A stretch of DNA of 64,000 bases from Kitagawia praeruptora. Taxonomy: Eukaryota; Streptophyta; Magnoliopsida; Apiales; Apiaceae. The stretch is taken from contig CM075344.1 in NCBI GenBank assembly GCA_037693485.1, forward strand, positions 38,474,501-38,538,500. Reading direction: 5' to 3'. The position numbers and the translations under genes are program-made. Under the pieces are notes generated by a model that searched no databases, had not been told where the DNA came from, and saw nothing but the letters and a program-made list of their open reading frames with translations. This document shows positions 21,666-33,207 of this stretch, piece after piece (within the stretch, counting starts at the first letter, position 1; every line of letters begins with the position of its first letter).

Positions 21666-22524
21666 CCTTATGCTTATTATATATAGGATATAAATGTGTT
21701 GTTAACAAAGGGGGTGTTCGAGGGAACTTTTTTCCAGAATAAGTCAACTTATTTTAAGACAAAGTTAGATATTCCTAACTTTTCAACTTATTTTCCAACT
21801 TATTTTTGTAACTTATTGAATCTCAAACATACATTAAATACTTGTATTAAAAAAATTATTAAAATATAAAATTTTTACCCAAAAATAAGTCCGTAAATCC
21901 TTAAAACGAGGTTAGCTAAACAGACACAAAATCTAGCCAGCCATTGAACCAAAGTGGTCAAAAGTGCAGCGTTTGTGATTTTAGTGACCCAAGAACCCTG
22001 TGTTAAATTTAACTAGCATGAGAACCCGTGCGAGGCACGGGGCATGCTCTAGTATAGCTTTTATAGTTCTTAGGTTTAGTATAGCTTTTATAGTTCTTAG
22101 TCGAGTCCTTAGTGGATGAAGTTTGAGTTATTGCAGTGTTTGTGAAAGCTCATGTATCATATAACAGACATCCAAGATGGATCTATTTTAGAGATGTAAA
22201 TTGAGTATTGCTGATGTTGAAGATTGTTGATGTAATACGTATTATCCAATGATATCTGAAAGGAAAATGCATCCAAATTCCAATGTATCGTTTTGAAATA
22301 GCCCGAAAAAAAACATATCCTCAAATATATTTGTAAGAATGTATCTCAGCTCAAGGGGAAAGCAATGCATCATAGCTTATTTAAAAAAAAATTTGGAAAT
22401 CCAGTGTTTTGGAATAACAATGTCACATGCGGGCACGTAAACAAAAGAGAGTTTTAGAGTGCCATATTCCACACATATAAGAAAAGACTTTATTAGTTTA
22501 TTTGTAAAGACTCAATGGAAGTGG
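21666..22524. other. Intergenic DNA with a dispersed repeat and a Helitron-like terminus
   Basis: 21806-21902 repeats 3497-3598. At 22024-22041 the hairpin CCCGTGCGAGGCACGGG is followed by GCATGCT and CTAG|T (22049-22052), fitting a Helitron 3' end on the plus strand. On the minus strand the same hairpin is followed by CTAG|T at 22016-22013, so orientation is ambiguous. AGTATAGCTTTTATAGTTCT occurs twice right after it. No gene seen. Confidence 0.45.
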
Positions 22525-22906
22525 TTAAGAGAGTTTCTGCTTCTTGTTGACATTGGGGCTAATGGGAGTTTCCACGTTTGCAGAGGCAGGCAATATGTCG
22601 ATGCCAGGACTTTCGCTGGGGATCTCAGACACAGTGGTGACCGTGTACTCCTCACAGCCCTGAATGATGTTGTACGGGGTGATCTTGAGCTGAATGGTGC
22701 AGACTTTCCCGATGATGTTACGGACCATCGGAGGAATCTGTTCTTCCTGCAGGAACAATAAAGTTAAGAATACATTAGTTGGTTAATGTAGTGTTTGTGG
22801 TTGTGGGTAGGTGTGACATGAATAGTGTATACCTTTGCTTTTTCTGCCAAGACCTTTTGTAGAGGAATTCCTACAAGTTGTTCAGTGGATGCAGCAGAAT
22901 AGCAGA
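22525..22906 (-). pseudogene. RPA70-like C-terminal OB-fold fragment (two exons)
   Basis: On the minus strand an exon (22746 to 22525) follows TTGTTCCTGCAG and reads EEQIPPMVRNIIGK ... LKITPYNIIQGCEEYTVT to a TAA stop, with a KKQKLS tail. The preceding exon (from ~22885 to 22833) reads AASTEQLVGIPLQKVLAEKAK and ends at a GT splice donor in the same phase. The pair matches the C-terminal, DNA-binding end of plant replication protein A large-subunit-like proteins (pattern: vanishing-acidic strand, IPP-x-I-x-x-LIGK-x-x-x-F-x-x-K). In the upstream direction an in-frame TGA appears and no further RPA exon was recognised, so this is probably a gene remnant, perhaps carried by a Helitron-like element. 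Confidence 0.55.
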
Positions 22907-24113
22907 AGAATCAATGCATTTCTTGCTCGTAACAAATCAAGCTGCTTTACATAGAAGAATGGCAACTACTTGTCCAACTGATGTATACTAATAAGTCAAT
23001 TGTACAAGACTGCAAAGAGAAAATAATCAGAACACAACATAATGTGGGTGTAATATACGAGACTAAGTAATGCAGATCGCATCACTCGTATCAAGGTTGA
23101 CTAAGCATTTATCTATTAACAGTGTATGTATATTGTTGGTTGGTCAATCATGGAACACTTCAATCTCAACAGATGAAATAAAAGGAAAACCATGTAGTAA
23201 TAATACCCAGGATCGAACTTATAACCGAAAACTGGAAATACAATCAGGACACGAATACGACAAAAAGCCTGTAATTGTTATTAGCACAATATCATACTTT
23301 TGTGCTTGAAATAGATCTCCACCGCCTTATCCGAGTTCCCTTCTCTAAAAGCGCTAGTAGTCCAATGTCTTGTGCAGACATCCTAAACATATACCTAGAA
23401 ATTAGGCATGCATATTACATTAGCGTTACACAAAACGAATTGAGGCCAGGCTTCAGAGGTTGTGTAATTATTAAAAAATTAGTTTTTTTACATGCATTCA
23501 CGTGCTTTTCCTTCTCCAGAAAACAAATAACACGAGCAACTGAACTCAGAATTGGAACAAGTACATGAGAAAAATAAATGAATGGGCCACGGAAGCAAGT
23601 TGGTCAATGCTGTCCCAAATGGTAGTATTACCTAGTCCCTGTTCTCCATTAAAGAACATTTTTATGGCGACGACTAAAAAGTAAAGTAAATATAATTTGA
23701 TTCTCAAACAAAGGGAATTGAAAATTTACTTTTCTTAGGTCACTTGAAAATGTACTCTATAATAAAGATAACTTTTTAAATTCGACCACAGCATTTTCAG
23801 CAAGGATTTATATACATGATGCCCTCTTTTAAGAATAAAATATAACCCTTGAACAGTACCATGAGAATAAAACAAAATATGTTGAATATTAGAATTAACC
23901 ATGGAAATCATGCCATTAAATTGATCCGTGACCAATAATCCTGTTCATGGGTATATTTTTTCGCTGTAAATGTCCATGCATTGACTCAAATGTGGAAGTG
24001 GATATCATAGCTACCTTTTTAATAGTATGTTACAAATATGTTTACAACAACTGATTATGAACCGCGTTGCTAAGCACAAAATATTGCATGACACATTGTA
24101 AAGACGGTTACCT
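22907..24113. other. Non-coding DNA, no supported gene
   Basis: Mostly AT-rich sequence. No exon with convincing splice sites and protein similarity was found on either strand. It may be an intron of the antisense gene remnants on either side. Confidence 0.4.
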
Positions 24114-24491
24114 TCAAGAATGAGAAGATTGAGAAGCTCCGGTAGTAGATGTCTTCCGCACGGGGCGTTGTTTTCTTAAGTACTGATTTTGACACAGTTG
24201 TTGAAGCATTTCTTTGATTAATGCCAGTTGGGCCTTCTCAGTACCGACATATATCAGTTCCTGCCGCACAGATTCTCTGTTGGCCTCAAGTGCTTGAAGC
24301 CTCATATACAACTTGTTAATATTCTCAACAGTATGTACTGTATCACACATGCCATCTCCAACTTCCAATGCAGTATTGAACTTTTTCAAACCAGAATTTT
24401 CCTCTAAATGTATATATACACATTGTGGTCCATTGCAGTAGTTGACCATAAAACTCCAAAGAGTAGGTATCCTGGATTTCCCGGCTGCATT
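24114..24491 (-). CDS. Unrecognised antisense terminal exon with a coiled-coil stretch
   Basis: On the minus strand a good acceptor (AAAAAATGCAG) precedes an exon beginning GKSRIPTLWSFMVNYCNG, open for 125 codons to a TGA at 24114. The middle (VENINKLYMRLQALEANRESV and onwards) has heptad-like spacing of hydrophobic residues and is probably a coiled coil. The end is basic and serine-rich (RKQRPVRKTS ... SQSSHS). Codon structure and the splice site make it look like a real last exon. I do not recognise the family, and no function is proposed. Confidence 0.45.
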   Translation of the reverse strand, partial: NAAGKSRIPTLWSFMVNYCNGPQCVYIHLEENSGLKKFNTALEVGDGMCDTVHTVENINKLYMRLQALEANRESVRQELIYVGTEKAQLALIKEMLQQLCQNQYLRKQRPVRKTSTTGASQSSHS

Positions 24492-27400
24492 TTTTGAGAT
24501 AAGCATATATAACTTGGGGGGGGATAACTTTCATAACATGGGTTAAGGGTAGTGGGCCATAGTACTAAAAGAAAGCAACATTTAATGTTCAACAACCTTC
24601 TTTTGTTCATGCAAGGGAAATTTTTAATAAGGTTCAACATCAAAGAGATTCTAAAAATAATATGATAAACACCAGAAAAATTATAAGAACACGATATGAT
24701 TGGAATAGCTGTCCAGAACTTGCTTCCCCGCGATCCAGTGACCAGGATCTAGGTGCCTACAAAAGAGCATATGATACAATGAAAAAGTGCCCATTATATT
24801 TTGTTTTGTTCAATTTAATAGATAGAATTCGCTTACAATTTTCATGGGGGCATAAGATTGGTATGAATTCCTCATTTGCATGTTTAGTAATTTGGTAGAA
24901 ATCACCATGATCGGCAATTTCAAGATTTGTTAGAAGTATGACAAAATCTTCGTCTTGAATAAGAGTCATAGCCACCACTTCACTTGATTTGGTGTAAACA
25001 ATGGAAAATGGGGATTAGTTCAGCTTCCTTGGTAGCAACCAGTTATTGAAGATGAGCCTTAGTATTTGCAGGCTTATCGACCCTTTTTCTGTAAACTTCT
25101 AGGCACTCTCTCGCCAAGTCCGACAACATGCGATCTTCCGATCACTTATAAGTTATAATAATGTGCACAACTATAAACACGGATAACTTATACTTTGAAG
25201 CTTTTAGTCACCGTAGGTTCCATTTTTTAGCAAATTTGCAAATTTTCAGCAAGAGGAACAGAATTGTACATCAAGTTTCCATTTATCCTTAAATATTTTT
25301 CAAGCAAAGTATGACCAGAGTTTAGCCCAACTTCAGACAGATGGTAGGAGTGTTGGTGGGTTTAGTGGGGTTTTATAATTTTTAAAGTCTAATGAAATGA
25401 CAACAAATAAGTGACTTGTTTCACACACCCTTCTACTTCACCAAATCTCAATGTCCGTCACCAAATCTCACTGTCCAGTGTTTTCTTCATACTACAAATG
25501 AACAATATATAAGATATACGATCGTGTTTCATGAAAGTCCTATTTTATCATATCAATTATTAGAATAATTGTTCTATAATATTAAAAAGGTTATATTATA
25601 TATAATCACTACCTAACAAATGGAGCGGGAGGCAGTATTGGTATTATCCTAAGGTAGAGTCCAAAACGGTCTGGAAAAGTTGCAGCAACGATTGCCAGAA
25701 ATTTAAGTTGAAGTTTCGAGTTTAAAGTCTATGTAGTTTAGTTAGGTTGATCAATCTTTTGTTTGTCTGTCCAGTTGTACGTAGTAGGTGTGTCAGGGAA
25801 GGATCCAAGAGCACAAACTTGTTTTCCTGTAATTGCTAATTCTATGTGTATGTCACCCGATCTTTTTTTCAAAAAAAAGTATACCAATAAGGTATATAGA
25901 CGGGCAGCATCATATAGTGACAACAAAAGCCAATGTCATGCCTTTAATCTGAATCTTATTCTGTGTAAATCGAATCACAACCAACTTAATCCACATTAAA
26001 TCATCTAAGAACTTTAGTACAATGCGCAAAAATAAGTTGCCATTTCACAAATTTTATTCAAGATAATAACTGCATTAAGTCATCACTATCAAACCAATCA
26101 CTAATCAGTTCCTTATAATTCAGCAAGAAACAATATTGAAAAGCAATACAGTACACACTCTTCACAAAAAATGGAAATAAAATAGCTACCTGGGAGGCTC
26201 AGATATCCAAGATCCTCCTTTATAAATTTACTTTTTGATGTTTATCTTGATAGAACCAGCAAAAAGGTTGCTGCAGTTCTTCCCCAGCTTGTCAGTTCTA
26301 AGATTGAAACACCACAAAATCTCAGTTCTTCATCGCAATATTGACATTTTTAACAAAATAAAATATGAAATATTGTAGAAAGAATACATATTACAACATA
26401 AATTTGGTGCCAGATCTAAGAAACAAGGTAAATAAAGTATAATTTAACTCAATTTACTTGCTTGAATCATTAGCTGAAAAGAGTTGGTCAAAGGAATCCT
26501 ATATAGCCCAAGTATATTGTAACAATCTTGACCTTCAGGTTGTTACAACATGCATCTGAATAGAGAGACCTAACAGGATAATTTTTAAGGGCCAAAAACC
26601 AAAGCAAATACATCAAAATTTTCAACATAATACCTGACGTGCGTGTGTGTCATTCAACATACGTGCATAGCAGTGTAAAATCGAAATTGAGCATAATTAC
26701 ATTAATAAACCCTTTCTCACACCCATTTACCAAAACCTCAGTCCCCTCACTCTCACCACAATCCACCCCATTTTTGTTTAGGATTTTTTTATCAAACACC
26801 AGGTGTGCACACTCAAAACTCGAATTCTCGACCACACAAATAATGATGAACGCAGCAGCCTGTCATTCGGCTGGCCAATTACTCTACATAAACATGTAAA
26901 TTGAATAGAAGAGCAGCTAAAACTTACACCAAAAGAACTAACGTAAACATTGTTGCATCTCTATTATCATCCTTACCATCCTAACTTCGGCATTATGGTT
27001 GTACCACATAGATATACTGAAATAATGATTTCTTGAAATATAGGGATTTAGCTTTGGGCTTAGCCAGGAAATCGGTTCCTTTCACTAGATTTAGCTTTAT
27101 TCGTACTTATAACTACCATTTACCCAGATATCCGTAACTATCTTTTCTTTTTCTAAATTTGTACATAAGCTCAATCACGGTTGAATACCTTACATAAAAA
27201 ACAATGATAATACTCAAATGGAAATCGGAAAGTAGGTAATCAGATCAGCACCTTGACTATGACAGGCCATTAGGAAACTCTTTGTCCCTGACTATGTCAA
27301 TTCTCACTTTCCCTTGAATTAATTGTTTTCATGCATTTGTCCAGACATAATTATCGGTTTATGTTATATCAAACCCATAAAAGATTTTGCAGACAATAGA

Positions 27401-27788
27401 TTTTTAGTTAAATAAATGCAGGTTCGTAGACAACTATAACATTAACCAAATTCATTGACTTGAAACCGAATTACAATTGAAGGATATTTGCATAAATAAC
27501 AAATCAAGAACTACAGTATATAAGAAGAACCGTAATTCTGAAACAGGCCAGGTACAAGTCTGATTCAAAAGCAAGTAAATGATTGAGGTGAACAATGTAC
27601 AAATGCCAAAAAGTAATTAAAATTCAAAATTTAAGTGAAAATTGGGAGACAATTATAAACAGTTATCTGATTTGAAAATGTGAAATCACAATTTGAAAGT
27701 GGCTGAAATGCAATCAGATTAGTAAAAAGAGAGAAGCCAAACAAACCTAAAAAACAAATTGAGAAATTTTAAATAATTTTAATTTTCA
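24492..27788. other. Non-coding or intronic DNA with possible antisense exon traces
   Basis: No firm gene. An open antisense stretch at 24757-24990 (VVAMTLIQDEDFVILLTNLE and on) and another around 25740-25860 (SGDIHIELAITGKQVCALG) look protein-like but lack clear splice borders and family similarity. If 27789-27865 is a first exon and 24114-24491 a last exon, this would be the intron-rich body of one antisense gene. Confidence 0.3.
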
Positions 27789-27865
27789 AAAATACCAGAA
27801 GATTGATCGGAGATCAGGACAACGTGAGGGAGATGAAGCTCTTGCTGTTGATTGTTTGAGGCCAT
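27789..27865 (-). CDS. Possible first exon of an antisense gene
   Basis: On the minus strand an ATG at 27865-27863 in a good context (TATCTATGGCC) opens MASNNQQQELHLPHVVLISD, and the frame reaches a GTATTTTT splice donor after 24 codons. Upstream sequence (27866-28000) is purine-rich and could be 5'UTR or promoter. The protein family is not recognised and the link to the exons at 24114-24491 or 22525-22906 is only positional. Confidence 0.3.
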
Positions 27866-28620
27866 AGATAAGCTCAACGTTTGAGGCCCGAGGCACGTTG
27901 TTTAATTTACCCAGGGTTTCAAAAACAGAAGAGAGAAAAGAGAGCTCAGCAGGATAATTTGTTGGCTGTGTGCTTTAGATCGGCATGGACTCGGTACAGA
28001 GTAGATTGGAAGCTGTTAACAAAGAGAAGAAGGGGCAAATTGGACTTTTCATGTACATTAAAAAATCTCACTATTTTTTTCTTGTGTTGGCCTATTATAT
28101 ATATAATAGATTCTAAGTACGAAAATGTAAGTTAAAATTATATTTATACTAGACGGTCCTGCTACAGTCTAAGTTCATCGGTCGATCCTAGAGATTTGGA
28201 TGTCCAAGACGAATTTTTGAATTGGTGTTTCTATTTTTTAATACAGTGAATTATTTTTTTATCCATATTCAAAACAGTTTTAGTTAGAACAATAAAATTG
28301 AAAAAAAATTATTAGTATTCAAAAACACATTCAAATGCAAGCATATCAATTTATATATCTAAATTTATGTTATCTATTACATATATATTATTTTTTTGGT
28401 GCTCTTTGACGGGAGAGTGCTCTATGCGTTTGCCTTGTTCGTCTTATCTTAGGACCGGTCAATCTGATCGGCTGACAAACCAAATTCCTAATTCAATATT
28501 TATCTATTATCTATATATATTTGTTATTCTTTCAAAAAGTTGATGATAAATTGATAATAATTAAATCTAGATTTTGCCATTACTTCCCACACCATTATAC
28601 CACTAGACCCATTAAATCAT

Positions 28621-28999
28621 GGGGGTCCGTTCACTAGCAAATGTTTGCTAGTGAACTGTTTTCCAACATATGATCTTCCAGTCGTTGGATCGTTGATCCA
28701 ACGGCTGGAATTTAAAAAAAAAAAATTACATCGTATCGTAGAAACTTTCCGCGGTACGGGGTAATTACAAAAATGCCCCTACTGTTCACGTACCGCAGAA
28801 CTTTCTGCGGTACGGTGAACAGTAGATTTTTTATGTGAAAACAGGGACAGTTTTGTAATTACCCCGTACCGAGGAAACTTCCCGCGGTACGGTATAATTT
28901 TTTTTTTAAACCCCAGTCGTTAGATCAACGATCCAACGGTTGGGACATCATTTGCTGTGAAACAGTAAAATAGCAAATGTTTGCTATTGACCGGAACCC
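28621..28999. mobile_element. MULE-type MITE with an exact 9-bp TSD
   Basis: Flanked by the exact 9-bp duplication TTAAATCAT (28612-28620 and 29000-29008). The ends GGGGGTCCGTTCACTAGC and GACCGGAACCC form inverted repeats that share TAGCAAATGTTTGCTA on both arms. Inside are inverted copies of CCAACGATCCAACG-like and CCGCGGTACG words. A 9-bp TSD points to the Mutator-like superfamily. No coding capacity. Confidence 0.9.
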
Positions 29000-29008
29000 T
29001 TAAATCAT

Positions 29009-29855
29009 AAGCATATTATGTGTGTGGTGGTAACTAATACGAGTAATAAGAAAGAGAAGAATTTTTCACGAAGCACATTATCAAAAAGAAGGGTTCAAGT
29101 TCAACAATCTACACCGATTGAAGAATCACCGCAAAGAAAAGAATGAAGGCGACTAATTAATAAAAAAGAAAAGGAACGCTTTTTAAGAATTTAGTTCTAA
29201 CCACATGATATGCTAGACTCGATTTTTATAAAGAAAGATAGAGCTACAGACTATCTAAAAAAGGAAAATGTTATTTCCAGAGTCGTTTTTTTATTTTCAA
29301 AGGAATTTGTAGCATATTGTATCACAATATGCAGCACTTTGTGAATGCAGGGGGCATATGCTACAAATATTGCTCTGGAAATAAAAAAAATAACATTTCC
29401 CAAAAAAAAATTATGCCAAATACCCAATTATTCATTGAGACCGAAATCATGGGTTTTCCTTGGCATTTCAAGGTAAATACGTAATAGCTCTTAATTTATA
29501 TCTACAAAAAATGGAGATAATAATTATATAAAGAATATTATTGAAGTCTGTAACATTACTTTTTGTTTTTTGGCAAAGAAAGATAGAATCATGCATGTAA
29601 TAAGGAAAAAAAGGCACTTCATCTAACACAGAAGGAAAAGAAGAAAAGAGGAAAACACTACTGGAAAACAAACGAAAGAACCATAAGACGTAAACGCAAC
29701 GGAGATCTAGGAAAGAAACCAAATAAATTTGCCTGTAACCATAAACCTACATAGATGGCAACAAACGTCAAATTTACGCATTTCTTTTCAAGTTTGGTTT
29801 ATTATTCCAAACGAGAAGATGCCGTGAAAAATGAGAATAATGAGGCACTTTGGAT
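29009..29855. other. Intergenic DNA with one inverted-repeat element (29266-29400)
   Basis: The words AAAATGTTATTTCCAGAG (29266-29283) and CTCTGGAAAT ... AATAACATTT (29372-29398) are inverted, and inner arms TTTGTAGCATAT and CATATGCTACAAA continue the symmetry, so this is a small foldback MITE of about 135 bp. Otherwise no gene seen. Confidence 0.6.
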
Positions 29856-30088
29856 GAGTGTTCTAAAAAGCGCTAAGCAGTTTTAAGCGAATTTTAATAC
29901 GGAACAATTAAGCGGATTATATAATATATATTTAATTATTTATATACATAAGTATATATATATATATATATTTAATAATTATATAAAATTGGAGAATAAG
30001 CGGCTAACATAAAATCGGGACGGTTGGAGGACCTTCGACGCTTAAGCGGGCCACTTAAGCGGTTAGGGGGCCTTATTTTAGAACACTG
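29856..30088. mobile_element. hAT-type MITE with an exact 8-bp TSD
   Basis: Flanked by CTTTGGAT (29848-29855 and 30089-30096). The termini GAGTGTTCTAAAA (left) and the reverse complement CAGTGTTCTAAAA (right) fit the hAT consensus CAGTGTTC. The 233-bp interior is AT-rich with a TA run, plus GCTTAAGCGG-like words near the right end. Non-coding. Confidence 0.88.
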
Positions 30089-30221
30089 CTTTGGATGCAT
30101 TTAAATATTAATATAACTATAATAATCAAATAGTAATCGCAATTTAGGAAAAGAAAAACTAGTTAATAACATCGAATTTTCTAGTGTGTGCCTAAAGGCA
30201 CATGTTAAGAAATCGTGTTAA

Positions 30222-30316
30222 TTTAGTTGTCAAATTTTGATTGATGGAGATTTCGTTAATAATGATGGATCCTTGCATTCACATAAATATCCATCAATCA
30301 AAATTTGACAACTAAA
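30222..30316. repeat. Perfect 27-bp inverted repeat (foldback element)
   Basis: The arms 30222-30248 (TTTAGTTGTCAAATTTTGAT and on) and 30290-30316 are exact reverse complements with a 41-nt loop. Outside the arms the symmetry fades (GGCACATGTTAAGAA against the complement of TTCTTAGCC). It is probably a small MITE core, and a transcript would fold like a small-RNA precursor. Confidence 0.85.
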
Positions 30317-30891
30317 TACGGTTCTTAGCCTAATAACATTGCTCAAGTTGTTCAAGTCCCAAGTGAGATCCGAAATTTGCTATGGAGCAGCGGTCTAATG
30401 TCGATGGACTTCACTGTTCACGAGCTACCCTTTTTCTTAGGTTTTTCCCCTTTTATGTTTTCCTTTCTATAAAATAATTCTTGCGTGTTGCACTCTTCGT
30501 TCTTATCTTATTTTATTAATGTAAAATAGAAATTCCCACATTATCCGATGATTAATTCGTAAAAAATGAAAACTTGACACATACATCATTTAATTTAAAT
30601 GAAGATAATGACATTGCTTCACTTAAAAAAGCAAGGACGGTACTGATGAGAATAGATTTACTAAATTGAATGTTGAATCAATTAATCACAATGAAATTAA
30701 GTTTGTGCATATAATCATGTTATGTAGGTGGTGAGATGAGCATGTGAATATATGATGCACGACAATAATGGAATTTCTACTGTTTATATGCTCAGTATTC
30801 AGTAACTTCGAAGACACATCACATGGAGGCAAGGCAAGCCTTTTTCCCCACCACATCAAACTTCATTTTATATCAATATACTAATATTTAA
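30317..30891. other. Intergenic DNA, nothing recognised
   Basis: AT-rich sequence without a supported ORF, terminal repeat or RNA gene. Confidence 0.5.
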
Positions 30892-31177
30892 TACTCCCTC
30901 CGTCCCACAATACAAGTCTCTTTTGAAAAAATTACGCATTTTAAGAAAACATTAATTAGATGTTACATTTCCTCTTATGCCCATTATAAATGCATTGACT
31001 TTTAATAATTTGAGCTATTTTATACTCTTGGTCATTCATCATTAATTGCAATACAATTTTCAAAAAGGGTAGTTTAGGAAAAATGATCACAAATTACATT
31101 GAAAATTGGAAATGGACATGTATTATGGGAAAAAAAATTCTCTTAAAAAAGACTTGTATTGTGGGATGGAGGGAGTA
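30892..31177. mobile_element. Second Stowaway-type MITE
   Basis: The ends TACTCCCTCCGTCCCACAAT and GTGGGATGGAGGGAGTA are inverted repeats that continue inward as ACAAGTCT and AGACTTGT. It is flanked by TA, and is 286 bp, AT-rich and non-coding. It differs in sequence from the one at 3655-3917 except at the conserved tip. Confidence 0.9.
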
Positions 31178-31720
31178 TTTATGATTGTGTGTGACAGATA
31201 AGCTATTTATTCTTTGCATAAAACAGGGTCACATATGTCTGATGTTTTTCATGTTATGCCAATTTACATATTCGATTCAATCACTTCGAAGTATCCTAAA
31301 ATTTTTATTTTTGTAAGAAACAAAATTTCCATCACTAGATTAAGAACTTATCCATATATTTAATCTGTAACCTTGTCTCCCACTTTGTGAATTACCATCG
31401 TTTGCCAAGTTCACATTTATATACTTGCAACTTTTTCTTTCTCCCTCTGAACTCTACTTTTTTTTTTGTTAACCTTCTTCCTTTCATTTAAACTTTTTTT
31501 TTTTATAATCCGATGTCCAAACCAACTTTCGCATACCTCAATTAATTCGGAAAACTGCTAACACATTCATACCCACCGAGAGCATGACAATTCACTTACT
31601 TCGTTTCATTCAACTTGTTGATAAACTTTCACATTTCTTTCCTCATCATCACCTTAATACTAGAAGAGCCTAACTTGAATCAGTTCAGTACCAAATCACA
31701 ATGAGATCTCAGCACTTTTA

Positions 31721-32048
31721 GGCTATGTTCACTTGGATTGAATGGAATGAGGGGAGAATGGAATGAAATTTATACTATTATTTGGGGGAATTGGGGAAAG
31801 TGTTTATAAATTTCATTCCTTGCTTCATTCCCCTCCAAATAATTTGAACTAGAATTCTAACCCACATGTTTTGGAAGTAATGCTCCATTCCCAATCTTCA
31901 TCATTTTCCTTGCAATCTTCATCATAAAAAACTTCTTCTCCCTCATATTTATTCATTATTTCCCCCAACATCCCCTTTCTTCATAAATTTTGTTTACAAT
32001 TTTCATTCCATTCCTACCTCATTCCATTCTTTCCAAGTGAACACACCC
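31721..32048. mobile_element. Tourist (PIF/Harbinger)-type MITE
   Basis: The termini GGCTATGTTCACTTGG and CCAAGTGAACACACCC are imperfect inverted repeats, flanked by TTA (31718-31720 and 32049-32051), the PIF/Harbinger target. The inverted words GAATGGAATGA and TCATTCCATTC lie inside. An 8-bp CACTTTTA also occurs on each side (31713 and 32052), which may be chance. Confidence 0.8.
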
Positions 32049-32059
32049 TTACACTTTTA

Positions 32060-32815
32060 AGAAAACAAATGGGAAACAGATGGATATATTGCTTAAGATT
32101 TTACTTGGTCCAATTTCATATTATAGCTGGGACACTTGCCCACCTATAGTCTAAAGTTGTAACTAACCGGCAAAAATATGTGTAATATATTTTACTGCTA
32201 CATTAAAATCTAAAGACAAAATGATAATTAAAGGCAACCTAAAGTGAATCAAGGCCAATTATAAGCACCGACTTTCTACTCCTCCGTCGTAATTATTATG
32301 ATTGATCAACATATAATTTGTCGAATACTTTTCTTCTCAACAATAGCATTACTTTGACGTGATCGGATAATTCAATAATAAAAATTTAATATTTTACTTT
32401 TCTTCTCGACAAATAGTATTACTTGATAATTAAAGTACTAAGAATTTCATTCTAAATTTTGGGTTCAATTCTCGCTCATTCCGAAGTTATTAAAATAAAC
32501 ATATAAGTCTAATTATTCAAAAAAAAATAATAGATATTTCAGTGATTAAAACATAAAATTTGTGATTGTGGTTCTTGAATTTGAATCTCATTTATCTGAA
32601 AAAATTGTTAAATTCGAATCTCACTTATACAAAATTTTGTTTGACCATTAAGAAAAGACATTGATTTAGACTTGAATTTCTTAAAAATCGCAATCGAATC
32701 AACCAACCAAAATGCGGAACATTTTAGCCCTTAAAAGAAAATGTACAAAACATTTTAACTATGGGTAAAAGCTCTTTAAAAAAAAAAAACTATGGGTAAA
32801 AGCTCTGTCTTTACA
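32060..32815. other. Intergenic AT-rich DNA, nothing recognised
   Basis: No supported ORF. A stretch near 32420-32490 with GGGTTCAATTCTCGCTC resembles a tRNA-like B box, but no matching A box at a sensible distance was found. Confidence 0.45.
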
Positions 32816-32817
32816 TA

Positions 32818-33062
32818 AGGGTCATGGTCCCTGACAATCGATTGTCAGGTACCAGTTATTTAACAATCATTGATCCAACGATCCTTAGATTACAAAAAAT
32901 TTTTCCTGTTCGCTATAATTTTCTGCGAATAGGCTAATTGCATGTCCGCTATAATTTTTCGTGGATATGACAGAACCTATCCGCGAAAAATTATAGCGGA
33001 CAAACAATTTTTTGTTAAATAATTGATCCCTCACAATCGATTGTTAGGGACTCGCACCCTTG
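32818..33062. mobile_element. MULE-like MITE with its right half duplicated
   Basis: The left end GGGTCATGGTCCCTGACAAT and the reverse complement of the right end GGGTGCGAGTCCCTAACAAT form an inverted repeat of about 50 bp including ATCGATTG and TTATTTAACAA. The flanks TTTACATAA and CTTGCATAA are imperfectly duplicated (9 bp). The interior holds inverted CGCTATAATTTTTCG words. Layout and CGATCC words recall the MULE MITE at 28621. Confidence 0.65.
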
Positions 33063-33207
33063 CATAAATCTGTAATTAATAAAACCTATGACAGAACCTA
33101 TCCGCGAAAAATTATAGCGGACAAACAATTTTTTGTTAAATAATTGATCCCTCACAATCGATTGTTAGGGACTCGCACCCTTGCATAAATCTGTAATTAA
33201 TAAAACC
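32966..33207. repeat. 121-bp exact tandem duplication
   Basis: 32966-33086 and 33087-33207 look identical by eye. The unit is the right half of the MITE plus about 24 bp of host flank (CATAAATCTGTAATTAATAA), so it arose after the MITE inserted. It lies 290 bp upstream of the beta-galactosidase start codon and therefore may be in its promoter. Confidence 0.9.

Noticed and set aside
31713..32059. 8-bp TSD CACTTTTA for a hAT element
   Set aside because: The inverted repeat ends directly next to TTA on both sides, which fits PIF/Harbinger better; the 8-bp match is offset by three bases on one side.
32440..32490. Possible tRNA-like promoter boxes
   Set aside because: A B-box-like word is present, but no A box or cloverleaf could be drawn; no tRNA gene called anywhere in the window.
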